Of a stretch of DNA of 64,000 bases, positions 23,301 to 33,920 are shown piece after piece. The stretch lies in NCBI GenBank assembly GCA_014529385.2, contig CM043949.1, forward strand, positions 107,602,554 to 107,666,553, written 5' to 3'. The notes beneath the pieces were generated by a model, which saw only the letters and a list, made by a program, of their open reading frames with translations, had not been told where the DNA came from and made no database searches. Source of the DNA: Adiantum capillus-veneris (taxonomy: Eukaryota; Streptophyta; Polypodiopsida; Polypodiales; Pteridaceae). Both the position numbers and the translations under genes were made by a program. How positions within the stretch are numbered: the first letter of the stretch is position 1; every line of letters starts with the position of its first letter.

Positions 23301-24683
23301 ATCATGAACTGTACATCTGTCATCCACAAATTTGACTACAAGTCCAAGTCTAGCAAGTGCGGATACAGACAAGAGATTCTTCTTGATCCCAGGTACATAA
23401 AGTGCATCAACAAGTGTGAAAGAACTGCCATTAGCAGCAGTAAGCACAATCTTTCCAACTCCCTGAACTGAATAAGAGGCATTGTTGGCACAAGTGACTG
23501 AATTCCCATGAGGGACAGACTTGAGAGAGGTAAACAATTCACGATGTGAGGTAATGTGCTTTCTAGTACCACTGTCGAAATACCACACATGTGAATCTGC
23601 AGCAACTGACAAGCATGCATCATGGACAGCAGGATTGTAAGTGCACTCTGCACTAAACGCCCATTCTGCATCAACATCAGCAACACAGTCTCCTTTCACA
23701 GAAGACTCAACAATGGCTGCATTTGTAGTAGAACCAGCATTTGCAGTGGAACCACCCTCTTTCTTCTTAGCCTCTTTGGCCTTCAACTTAGGACAGGACT
23801 TGATCAAGTGATCATTGGCTTTACAATAATGGCAACGCATCTTCTTTTTGCCCTTATCACCAGAATTGCCAGACGAAGTGCTGCCAGCAGAAGCATTAGG
23901 AACAAAAATTTTGCCACTCGCAGCAGAACCATAAGAAGTGGTTCCATTATTGTTACCACCCTTTCTTTGAAAAGCAATAAAAGCCTGTTCAACTGTACGC
24001 TGCCTAGTCCTAGTTTTTCTGGAAAGTGACTCTTGTAACAGCAATGTGCATAATGCATCAAACTTGACAACTTCAGGATTTCCTTGGGTCATAAGTCTCC
24101 AAGTACTAGCAAAAGTCTGGTAGGAATCTGGTAAGGCATCAAGAACAGTCTGCACAAGGGAACTATCTGAAATGACTTCACCTGCAGAAATAAGCTGCTC
24201 ATTGATATCCTTGACACTAGCAAGGAAAGTGTCCATATCATCTTCCTCATGCATAATCTTCGACTCCAGCTCTTTACGCAGCAAAGCAATTTTAGCCTCG
24301 TTGCGGCTTGCATAAAGACCTGCTAAAATATCCCAAGCCTGTTTTGCAGATTTTGCTGAACGGATGTGAGGAACAATGGTGCGCTTCACAGACAACGCAA
24401 TCAATGCATGAGCCTGCGCATCCTTAACATCCCAACGAGCTTGTTCTGTCGTAGGCAAAACAACTCTAACAGCTGCAATCCTTGCAGCAAGACCTACAAC
24501 ATCCTCAACATCGCCTACATCCTCAGAACCAGGACGTACATCAATGCCCTGCACAATGTTCTAGACACCCTTTGACAGAAGAACATGTTGCATCATATAA
24601 GCCCACATAGGGTAGTTGTCCCCATCCAACCTGTCCTCAGCAGCAAACATCTTGAACACATCTGTGTTGTTGTTGTCAGCCAT
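20397..24683 (-). pseudogene. Copia B gag-pol polyprotein with two TAG codons
   Basis: ATG at 24683 (MADNNNTDVFKMF), stop at 20397. Approximate residues: Gag 1-280; CCHC knuckle (CHYCKANDHLIKSC) near 285; protease YFDSGTRKHIT near 370, with Arg after the DSG-T instead of the usual small residue; integrase zinc segment near 505; core HSDVCGPM near 570, SDRGGEY near 636, then TPQQYGVAERKNR; RT with LVAKGYAQQKG near 985 and YVDDLL near 1114; RNase H SDSDWAGC near 1279; C-terminus DLFTKALSR. TAG codons fall at codon 41 (TGG in element A) and codon 551 (CAG in A). Apart from these the frame is intact, so it is a very young pseudogene. Confidence 0.92.
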
Positions 24684-24991
24684 GGTAAATGCTACACCTG
24701 ATGTGAAAACTGCCCGAAAATAGGAGAAACGGAGCGGGAACAACCTGTGCTATATAGCACAAACCGTAGAAGACTATAAGGCACCTGTTATGCAGAAAAC
24801 GGCACTGACAGAAATTCAGCACAAAATGACGAAATAGCGTGTGTAGTACTGCCTGTAGTGGAAACGGAGGCCGAATTGAGCCCAAAATTTTTGTAGACCT
24901 ACGAACGCTCGCCAAAGCTCACTGAAATCGGAGAAAGTGAGCAGGCGTGTGTTGGAGCAGCTGGCGACTAAGCCCGAGAGGACGTGACCTG

Positions 24992-25003
24992 CTCTGATAC
25001 CAA
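24992..25003 (-). other. Copia B primer-binding site
   Basis: On - tggtatcagagc, complementary to initiator tRNA-Met, lies one base inside the 5' LTR. Confidence 0.9.
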
Positions 25004-25004
25004 T

Positions 25005-25231
25005 TGTTGGAATTAGGGTTGGAGAGAAACACACACAGCTTGGAGAAGACGAAGGAAGCTCAAGGCACACAATGGAGAGTGTGTTACTTAGTGTGCAATG
25101 GAAAGATAGATAGCCCTAGAGTGATGGGCGTATATACAATGCACGGGGGGAAAAACCTCCTAAAGAGGAAAAAAATGCCCCGGCGGTCCTAGTGTGTTCA
25201 CACACATCACTACCACATGTATATGGTAACA
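25005..25231 (-). repeat. Copia B 5' LTR
   Basis: Same boundaries as the 3' LTR. The preceding + sequence ctctgatacca (24992-25002) gives the PBS tggtatcagag on -. Confidence 0.92.
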
Positions 25232-25239
25232 ATTTTGGG

Positions 25240-25402
25240 AATCTTGGAAAATGTGAAGGACAGTTTGGGGGGTATTTTTGGAATTTGAGGGATATTTTGG
25301 GAATTTCCATATATTTGAGGGGTATTTTGGTAATTTCCCCAAAACCAAAAGGGTTGCTCTCTCTCTCTCTCTCTCTCTCTCTCCCCCCCCCCCCCCCCCC
25401 CA
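25240..25402. repeat. ggtattttgg-type repeat, CT tract and poly-C
   Basis: Three imperfect repeats of ggggtattttggaattt (25270-25345) precede a CT run (about 25357-25383) and a C run of about 19. Low-complexity sequence; the minus and plus frames through it are artefacts. Confidence 0.7.
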
Positions 25403-25403
25403 C

Positions 25404-25462
25404 CTTGGAGGATTGAACCCATAAGGGATGAGAGGCATGTGCTCTAATCACACCACCCGTGC
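25404..25462 (-). mobile_element. tRNA-derived SINE head
   Basis: Read on -, the sequence has an A-box-like gtggtgtgattagagc and, about 33 bp later, the B box gggttcaatcc, the internal pol III promoter of tRNA-derived SINEs. The acceptor stem and full cloverleaf are not present, so it is not a tRNA gene. The body on the - side runs into the poly-G/GA (here C/CT) tract. Confidence 0.5.
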
Positions 25463-25529
25463 ACATCATCTATGGAATGTAGCCTGGATCCTCAAGTTTC
25501 AACTTGCAAATATATCACCTCAGGGAGAA

Positions 25530-25670
25530 GTAAACTTGGGTACATTGTACCCGAGTATACTTTCACGACAAGATCACTACAAAGTCCGTTTAATGTCAAA
25601 GCCTTAGATTTATGGGGCATGGGGGCCATTGATCCCATCTTCCATGCTCGTGTGAGATATAGCTAAGGCA
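25530..25670 (+). mobile_element. SINE body fragment
   Basis: The stretch with gtacccgagtata, gatcccatcttccatgc and gtgtgagatata matches the reverse complement of 26080-26190 in the same order, so it is the opposite-strand copy of the same short element. Its tRNA-like head upstream is degraded. Confidence 0.5.
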
Positions 25671-26056
25671 GAGAGGGGAATCCACGTCTTGAGTATGTGT
25701 CATTGAGCCTTTGCATGAATTTACTTTTATCTACTCTAACCATTGTGATAAGTCGTAAGGATATGTGCGACAGAGCTCTTATAAAAGAAGGCAATTATTC
25801 GAGTGGGCTCAAAATTTAATGCTTTGTGGAAAGGTGAGAAAGATGGATAAGTTCATGAATGCTGCTAATTTCAATCGATGACGGCTTACACGTGTCAAGA
25901 AAGTAGTAGAATTCCTTGAACATATCACATTGGTAGAAGGAATTCACAAGTTTGCCTATAAATAAGATATAAAATGAAAATGACACAACGCTCAAGAAAG
26001 TCAAATTGCAATACTTACGACAGCTAAGGAGGGGTTTGGTTTTATAAGAGCCCTAA

Positions 26057-26267
26057 TCATGCCCGTCCACCCGGACAACCTCGCCTATATCTCACACGGG
26101 CATGGGAGGAGATGGGATCTACGATGGGATGATTGAGCATCATAGATCTTAAGATTTCGTGGACAATATAAACTCGGGTACCAAAATTATCTTCCCCCAA
26201 CGCCCCCGGGAGGCTTGAACCCACAACCTGGGGTATGAGAGCCATTTGGCCTAACCACATCGCCCAC
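26057..26267 (-). mobile_element. tRNA-derived SINE, fuller copy
   Basis: On - it starts near 26267 with an A-box-like gatgtggttaggcc. The B box gggttcaagcc (26212-26222) follows, then a body ending near the degraded gggcatgattaggg. The body is shared with 25530-25670 on +. No protein is coded. The two copies form a loose inverted pair 0.4 kb apart. Confidence 0.6.
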
Positions 26268-26279
26268 TTTCTAGAAGCT

Positions 26280-27106
26280 TGGTAAATCGCCGCATGCCCC
26301 ACTACTAGTCTGCCATCTTTGCCAGCATGTCGTCCCCCATGGACTTGGTTACACATGAGAATAGTATAGTCTCTATATAGGTAAATTGACTAACTTTGAG
26401 GGGTTTCATATTGAGTTTAATAAATTTCTCTAAATCGCGTAGATTTTCTCACCTTCAAATTTAAAATTTAAGGTAAATTTTAATGTAGGGCGGTTTTGAG
26501 CAGTGCCTCGTAGAAACGTTCAAATGAAGTCCACCATCCTGCGTGACACCAAAAGTTGGTGTGCTTTTCTTTGATTGGTTTAGACCAACTTCTTGAGATG
26601 ATCATCGGCATGGTATGATAGGGCCCATGTCACACACATCCACTTGGATGTGTGTGTTAAGTGGATGTGTGTGTTATCGAGTAACCCTTAAAGCACAAAT
26701 CTGATTCACGTGTCCGCAACCCCAAGATATTAGTCGACATAGACCCTCACTCATCTTTGATCTATTTGTGGAGTCTGTGAAAAGAAAACGCACTAGTAGA
26801 TCTCATAGGCATTAATCCTCGACGTGCACCAAGCAAGGTAGATGTTGAACTACTTGTAAATGTTGTGGAAATTATAATATAATTAATCTACGTGCACCCA
26901 AGAGAGGTTTTTGGGCCCTTTCTAGCACTTGCCTTTGATAGGGACCTTAGAGTGTTTTTTGAAGGATGGCTAATATTTCCACCTGCCTTCAAAATTGGCC
27001 CCAAAATGGGTGAAATTCCATGCAAAGGATTGTAAATGCCTCCAATTCAAACGTGGCATGATACCATGAAGAGAACCATAAAGGGCGGGGGGCAGGGAAC
27101 AACCAA

Positions 27107-27153
<47 letters not shown>

Positions 27154-27380
27154 AACCAATGAGAGAGAGAGAGAGGCTTTTATGTCCTATTAGGGTCCCA
27201 GCTTAGTGTTATTATGTGATATACTTGTAGCCAAAGTCTAGCCTTGTACAATGTCAAATCTTATGCAAAGGTATGTCATATGCAATGCTAAACTAATTGA
27301 TATGTCATTTACAATCATACTTGTTGTAAGAAATATCTTCCCACACTCTTATGAGATTTTTGTATGTATGCATGTGTAGG
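26280..27380. other. No gene seen; short palindrome and CT tract
   Basis: A 12-bp-arm palindrome of cacacacatcca/tggatgtgtgtg lies near 26630-26658. A (CT)n tract of about 42 bp lies at 27109-27151 with a short GA tract just after it (27160-27174), so the two can pair. No conserved coding sequence. Confidence 0.5.
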
Positions 27381-27382
27381 TA

Positions 27383-27595
27383 ATGGCAGGAGAGACAATA
27401 GTTGACCAGCTAATTGAAAATGTAGGCCTGAACATGGAAGGAACAACCCGTGTATTGCTTATCTTTGTTGATGACAATGAGTGGTGGAAAGACAATATGA
27501 GATCGTTGTTCTTGAAGTTTAGCTTGCATTTAAATGACTACTATAAAGTTACATATTTTGATAGAGCCAACACCATCTTCAAGAATTTTCCTTGA
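27383..27595 (+). CDS. Unrecognised 70-aa ORF, possible exon
   Basis: The frame starts MAGETIVDQLIENVG after tgtgtaggta, which also resembles a 3' splice site. Composition is protein-like (LLIFVDDNEWW, FLKFSLHLNDYY) and not low complexity. I do not recognise it. It lies 1 kb upstream of another unrecognised coding region on the same strand (28530-29537) and could be an exon of the same locus. Confidence 0.3.
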   Translation: MAGETIVDQLIENVGLNMEGTTRVLLIFVDDNEWWKDNMRSLFLKFSLHLNDYYKVTYFDRANTIFKNFP

Positions 27596-28529
27596 AAGGC
27601 TAGAAGTCATAAAAGGCCCCATTCCTTGATGGATTGTTTAAAAATTTGTATCTTCAATCTATTTTTCTAGAATGTCTTCCATTTGCAATGATTACTCATT
27701 CTTGGCAATGATTACTCATTCTTGGCATCGTCAATAATAGAGTTTGTCTTCAGTAATAAGTTGCAATACCACCAGAGTGCAAAGTAGAGAGAGAGAGAGA
27801 GAGATGCCACTTTCTTACATTTTTTCTTGATTGGTTGTCATCTTTTAATAGAGTGGGTTTACAACATGGGCAAGCAAGGAGGTTGTAGTTATGTTGCACA
27901 ATGTAGAAAGATAAAATTTAGTTTGGTATTTGTCCTTTTGAAAGCGGGTGGAACATATAAAGACTTAAGGCACGATATTCAAGACGGGGGAGTTACCACT
28001 AACGTCTTTCGATATCAACGAAGCAAGAGGAGATGTGGTTGGTCAATGGCGATGAAGCCACAATCGAGTATGTAATTGAGAGTGTGACGCCCTCAAAGAG
28101 TCCATGATTAGATTCAAGTGGTGCCAGCAGCAATGAGGTGACCACAATGAGTACCTTGGGGTTATAGAATGAGGTTGAAACTCTTAATGTTATAGTGTGC
28201 AATGATGACTTGGAGAGATCTAAGCAAGCCACAAAGGTTCTTTTGAAGAGCTCAAATGCTACTTCATTTAAAGTGAGAAAGTGGAAGAGAGATATCCAAA
28301 ATGCTAGAAAAGGTTGCAATTAAAAGGTCGTCATGACATGTTTGAGCTGATGTCCAATAGACAAGGAAAGGAAGCCATTGTTTCAAATTTGGTGTGAAGA
28401 GTGTGAGAGTTCCTATGGACAAGGGGGGACCAGATACTATATACAAATTTTTGAACTCCCACATAAAGACAACAAGCCATATGCGAGCTATGGGGTTGTG
28501 TGTTAAAAAAAAGGTAGGCTAGAAAAATC

Positions 28530-29537
28530 TCAAAGGAAGAGATCATTGTTTGTATCAAGGACAAGGTGCAACAAGCAATGCTAGAGGTTCAATCTTTTGG
28601 GGCTGAAAAGAATGTGGTGCTCAACTTGGTCCCCGAGATGCTTGGTGACAACAAGACTCTATCTAAAGCCTTCATAGCATGCAACAGAGATGGAAAATGG
28701 CTTCCTTTGTTTTTGAAGGTAGGGTCTCAGTCTCCGAAATTGCATGCTTGAGCACATGAATTCAAAGAACCATGTTCAAGCAGGTTATCCCAATGTGCAA
28801 GCGGCACCTAAGAAGATTGGTTGTCCAAGAAAGAGTAATGTACAAGATGAGAAGCAAAAAAAGCCTATTGGAATCTTCAAACCAATCTTAGGTAACTATT
28901 TAATCATTTTTTCATGGCAATATGCAATTGTTACTACATCTCAAACATGAGATAATATGTGCATGATGCACATTGTGATATAGAGGCATGCGCCCAAGGC
29001 AAGCCGTACTCGGAGTCAACAAAGGATTTGTTTGAAGCTATGAAAATATGGGGTGGGACAAGATTGCACAATTTTCTTTCATTGAATCTAGGTGGTCCAC
29101 ACATGTCCACCACAATGAGAGCCACAAGAAAGACCATCTGGCATAGAACAGGTCTGAGAGAGGACGTGTTTATGCATGTGGCAGAAGTATATAGGAATCA
29201 CACGATAAGAAACAATCTCTCCGTGGGATATGTGCCTATTATTGTTGCTAAAGATGAAACTGTTATCAAAAGAATGGCTAGATGGATAACAAAAAAGGAT
29301 GAACTTGTTGGATTTTGTGGGAAAAACCAGGGACACATATGCACGCCAAATTTTCTTGCACGAGTTGGGGAGGGGGAAGATGGATACAACAAAATAGTTG
29401 ATTCTTTCCAAGGGAATAAGATTTCACATTATGCTAGAGTTTTGATTGCAAATTCTCTCATTGAATGTCTACCAAAGCTTGTTCTTTTAGTTCAGCTCAC
29501 CTGCAATAGGTTTGACTCCTTGTTCATAAGAGAATAA
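28530..29537 (+). pseudogene. Unrecognised gene, probably truncated
   Basis: A plausible model has an exon at 28744-28891 and an exon at 28984-29537 joined by a 92-bp GT-AG intron with matching phase (1), giving about 233 aa. The first exon has HMNSKNH followed by the basic AT-hook-like PKKIGCPRKSN. The second has an acidic VAKDETVIKRMARW, then VGFCGKNQGH, then an LPKLVLLVQLTCNRFD segment before a stop. An upstream frame (28566-28751) may belong to the same protein after a 1-bp shift. The Asp-Glu motif and basic N-terminus would suit a DNA-binding or transposase-like protein, but no family can be named. The abrupt end at the gypsy fragment suggests truncation. Confidence 0.4.
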
Positions 29538-30060
29538 TGGGATGGAGTATTGTCATATTGAAATATATATTTGAAGAATGTGGTTGGCCCTTTAATTCGT
29601 CATGCCTCCGATGTTCATTCTACTCTCTTGATTATTATCATCCATGTTAACAAAATTTATGTATGTACTTAGTGTATGCTTTGGCAATTCAAAACCTTAG
29701 TTGCCACTCCTCTTAGCCTTTGAAAATTGTCTCTTAAGTATCTACACCCACAGGTCAAAGTGGTTAATTATAGAGAGTAGTAGAGTAGGTCTAACATAGC
29801 AGAGTTGCCGAGGGCTAGCTCCTTTCGGACTTCTTATGGCTCAATAATGGTAAAGCTGTAGGCAAGTCTAAAAAGACTCCATTATTAAGTCCAAAGCTCC
29901 CGAGGTGTGCACCATATCCCACATAATGGGCTCAACAAAACTGATAATAGATCCCAATTCCACTTACCCTAATATCATTAACAAAATCAAACATTTATAG
30001 GCTACTTAAGGACCTCTCTTCTTAAGCAAGAAAAGAGAAACCCAAATGCTGTGATACCAA

Positions 30061-31781
30061 TGTAATGGAATTAGCCTATTAACTTGAGAGTAGCGGAAAT
30101 TAATGAGAGTACTTTTGAGAAATTACTTTGTGAGCATAGCGGGTGAACATAATTGAAGATAACAACATAGGCATAGCAATTAGCTAACTTGGCATGAACA
30201 ATACTTTTGCAAGAGAGAGAATTTAGAGAACATGACAACACTTGAGGACCGGATTTATATGGAGCTGGTCCCCCCTCCAATAGGCATTTGTATTATGATT
30301 TCTCCCATTAAGAGAGACTTGTTACAATACAATCTTTGTGTTCCTTGCCCGTTCCTTGTGACCTAGGTGATGCAATGAAGATGGAAATCTTCATGCATCA
30401 CAAGCATAAAATAAACTTTTAAGAAAGCTTTAACTATCCCAAGCCTCAGTCCCAAGACCTCAAACACCTTCGAAGGTGGAGAGAGCTAGCAAGGAATGAG
30501 GGTAGGGAAGAGGAAGAAGAAACATTTCATAGGAGAAAGAATTAGCTCCTCACTTATCATAACTCTTCTTGCTAGCATACATAATAGCATAGTAATGAAG
30601 AAGAAGAAGATAACAAGCCTAAGTACTGAAGCATGGCTCTAAATTGGATTTGCACTCCATAGCCAAGAGTGTTGGTGTAGGCTCTCAACCTCTACTTGCT
30701 TAAAGAAGGAGAGGGAGCTCTTGCACTTTGCACATTGCATAAGGAGAGTGTGTGTGAGTGTGTGTGGGAGAGTATACCCCCTAAGCAACCCCCTAGCTTG
30801 CTTTGGTCGACCCCCCCTTGTAGCTCATGCTTGAAGCTCATTGGACCCCTCCAAGCCTAGCCATCACAAGTAGGAGGCATTACAAGCAACAAGGGTAGCC
30901 TTGGGACAAGTGTCCCCCTTTCCCCTTTGAGAGAGAGGACTTGATAAATGCAAAGATAATTAATTAAATCTTCTAAATTATCATTGGACCCCTTGGGTGG
31001 CCAACCAATAGGCTTCAGGCACAACATGAGGGCAACATGAGGAGGAACTTGACAACTGTCCCCTTTGATTTCTTTGTACCAAGTAGGCCTTGTGTGAGTG
31101 TGTGGGTGTTCTCTCTCATCCCCCCTCATGTAGGGCTCGCCCCCTCCTTGTAGGGATTAGATCTTTGACTTTTAACACCTCAAGCTTAGGCCCAGTTCCC
31201 ACCACAAGCTTGGCCCTTAAGCACTTCAAGCTTGGGCTGGGTTCTCACCTCAATTACAGACCTAGCATCTCCAACACCTCAATCATCAAGCACCTCAAGC
31301 ACCTTAGTCATCAAGCATGACAAGCACCTTAAGCTTGGGCCGGGTTCCCACTTCAAGCATAACCCTAGCTTACCTAAGGTCAAAGGACTTTTACACTCAT
31401 TATTCGAGGTCTTCAATGAAGCTAACCTAAGGTCTTATGCTCCATCGGTTAGCCTTGCTCTTTGATAGACCATCTCTCATTTGGGTCCCTTTAATAATGG
31501 CCCCGTGTTGAGATAAATCTATAAGCACATGTCTATATCTTAATCCTTGTTCTCGTTTATTCTCCCACATTAAGTGATCAGGTCTTATGCTCCATTGGTT
31601 AGCCTTGCTCTTTGATAGGCCATTTCTCATTTGGGCCTCTTTACCATTGGCCCCGTGTTGAGATAGATCTATAAGGACATGTCTATATCTTAACCCTTGT
31701 TCCCGTTTATTCTCCCACATTAAGTGACCAGTTTAATATGAAAAACTTATTTGGGTTGGTTAGATATTAGATTTTATGACA
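30061..31781 (-). repeat. LTR of the second gypsy copy
   Basis: It matches both parts of the split LTR at 12614-13110 and 18447-19493. The 180-bp length excess over that copy is largely explained by an internal duplication at 31431-31730. Confidence 0.85.
31431..31730. repeat. 150-bp tandem duplication inside the LTR
   Basis: ggtcttatgctccat recurs at 31431 and 31581 and the following 150 bp are nearly the same in both copies. It gives a minus frame with a duplicated peptide, which is not a gene. The + element LTR has one copy (about 12660-12800). Confidence 0.8.
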
Positions 31782-33340
31782 GAGCACAACCTCCCCATGG
31801 TCCACAATTACACCCAAAATGCAACCCTTTACAAAGGCCTTATGTAGTCCAAAAAACGGATAAAATTTGCATGATGGGATCTATGTGTCTCAATCGTGTG
31901 AGCCTCAAGGTACCTTAGAAAGAAAGCCTTCATATGAGCCACATAAAAGCACCCCTCTCTCTGGGATTTTCCCATACAAAAGAAAATTGGCATTTACATA
32001 CACTTGCTAGTACCCTAGTTGCTAAAGTGGACATTGGGAATGCCGCGAGACTAAGTGACACACAAAATTTGGGGGGGGGGGGGGGGGTCGACGGTCTGGA
32101 AGTGGGAGGCGGGATCTCGAGGTGGGCTAAACCCGGGCAACGTGAAAATCGAGGCAAAAAAGAGGACGGGCGGCACAAATTTTGGGCCTCCGCCGATTAG
32201 TTTTGAATCCACCACCTCGCTGCCTAGGTTTTGGGTCACATGGGCTAACCAACTCTCTCGTGCGCACATGTTGTATTCAAGCCTATTTTTATGATGTTTT
32301 ATGCTTAAAAAACATGCACTGCTCGAGTTTAGGGGGTCCAATTTGTGGCCGGGTTTAGTTTTGATGGGGTTGCTGCGACTGCAATTGCATAAAGACTAGT
32401 GTGTGGACTTCGCAACCATGGATCCCCTCACCACCCCGCATTCAATTTTGTGTGTTACTTAGTCCTGAGGTCTAGAATGTGTATCTAGCTCTCAAAGTCA
32501 GGAAGTGCATCTGACTTGGGACTAGCTTGTAGAAATTACAAATCAAGCTAGCTTGCGTGCTTCATCAAGTAAAATAGTTCATCAAGGAAAGTGGTTGGCC
32601 ATCTCAAAAACAAGTGTTTAGCTCATGACATGAAGACTGCCTGTTCGAATCCTTGGCCTTACATGGCTATGTCTCCTTCAGATGGGGATCTAGACAAATT
32701 GGATGACGATCTGTATTGTTTGGGCTACCTGGCTATGTGTGGACTAAGCTCCACTCACACATAACATGCTTTCCTAACCTTTAGAATGTGGTATGGTGCC
32801 ATATAACGGCAATTTATCAACTACAACAACGTTCCATGCTAGTGTGTCCATCCCCCATATGTAGCTTCACGGGCAGACGACCATTTCCACTCGAAAAAGA
32901 ACCCAACTCCTTTTCGGGCTTGCATAGTCGCAACTCGCAAGGTTGCTGGCCATGTGTGACACAAACTTCACAACAACAAGTAGGAAAATGGGACTGCATT
33001 TGGGTGCTTCAGATTCAAAGAAAGCTACTTTGATTTAAAGAAACACTAGTTTCTTAGGAAATATCGATTCTATGCCATTTTGATGCACAGGATATGCTTC
33101 ATATCTAGGAAGCATCAATTTATCAATAATCGCTCACACTATCTTCAAACGTGGTGCGTTCCCACGTTCTCGGTTTAGGACGCGGTTTCAAATCTTGGAA
33201 AAACACGGGAAGAGGGCCCTTCACCTTCCTGCCTCAACCACTTCTCAGCCACACCGACGCGCATGCACACACAACAATCTCTATTGCATGTGTGCACACA
33301 CACATTCTCTCACTAGAAAGGTGTACACAGTACTACGCGG
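31782..33340. other. Intergenic; poly-G tract and possible SINE heads
   Basis: A run of 17 G lies near 32071-32087. Two tRNA-like promoter pairs can be seen: on - a ttggttagcccatgtg / gtggattcaaaac pair within 32200-32260, and on + agtggttggcc (about 32590) with tgttcgaatcc (about 32650). Neither has a clear element boundary. No coding sequence is convincing. Confidence 0.35.
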
Positions 33341-33374
33341 GCACAAACACACACACACACTCTCTCTCTTCTCT

Positions 33375-33416
<42 letters not shown>

Positions 33417-33736
33417 ATACCATAATAGTGCTGCCATCCATGTACACGACACTCATTAGCACAGTGGGCAATGCCATCAATCTGGATGGGATGATGTGCT
33501 CCTCTCTCTAGGAATAGTAAACAATCTTTCAGAATCATGGGCCCATGTAATCTCTCGCTCTCTCACAAGACTCTCTCTCTCTCACACACACACACACAGA
33601 GTAATGTAATCCCTCTCTCTCACACACACACACAGATAGTAATGTAATCTCTCTCACACTCTGTCTCACAACAGTAATGTACCCACAAAGTCTCTCTCTC
33701 TCTCTCTCTCTCACTCACTCACACACACACACACCC
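33341..33736. repeat. CA/CT-rich simple repeats upstream of the LOR gene
   Basis: Alternating (CA)n and (CT)n tracts at 33344-33412 and 33560-33735, interspersed with three copies of an agtaatgta phrase. They end only about 35 bp upstream of the TATA box, so they are the proximal promoter of the LOR gene by position. Confidence 0.8.
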
Positions 33737-33771
33737 CCGTGTTGCACTCACAAACACTATCCACCCCATCC

Positions 33772-33779
33772 TATAAATA
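33772..33779 (+). promoter_or_regulatory. TATA box of the LOR gene
   Basis: The motif tataaata lies 142 bp upstream of the start codon. Transcription would begin near 33805, giving a leader of about 115 bp without an upstream ATG. Confidence 0.7.
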
Positions 33780-33920
33780 GGCTCTGCTTGACCATCTTGT
33801 CTCATCTTCTTCCCATCAGAGATATCTAGCCTAGTATACAAAACCATTGTCTGTGTGTAGAAGCCCATTGTGAAGCTTTCCTCTACTCTGTTATATCCGT
33901 CCCCTCCCAAACAAGGCACC

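Larger units (their letters stand above)
20093..25231 (-). mobile_element. Ty1/copia element B, nearly intact
   Basis: Complete - strand copia element with LTRs at 20093-20321 and 25005-25231 and an exact 5-bp target duplication atttt (20088-20092 and 25232-25236). By my alignment the LTRs differ by about four substitutions and one 2-bp indel, so insertion was fairly recent. The gag-pol frame 24683-20397 stays in one register over 1429 codons and is broken only by TAG at 24561-24563 and at 23031-23033. The same family as element A, 1.6 kb away on the same strand. Confidence 0.93.
29595..31781 (-). mobile_element. Orphan 5' LTR and leader of a second gypsy copy
   Basis: On - the LTR runs from tgtcataaaatc (31781) to ccattaca (30061), about 1.72 kb, then a PBS (ttggtatcac at about 30060-30051), a leader homologous to 7187-7590, and the first ~20 codons of gag before homology stops near 29600. 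Everything after that (pol, 3' LTR) is missing. Same family as the + element at 7048-19493. Confidence 0.85.

Noticed and set aside
26212-26267. Possible tRNA gene
   Set aside because: A and B boxes are present but there is no acceptor stem or anticodon arm; the sequence continues as a SINE body shared with another copy.
31427-31720. Duplicated-peptide minus-strand protein
   Set aside because: It is the translation of a tandem duplication within an LTR.
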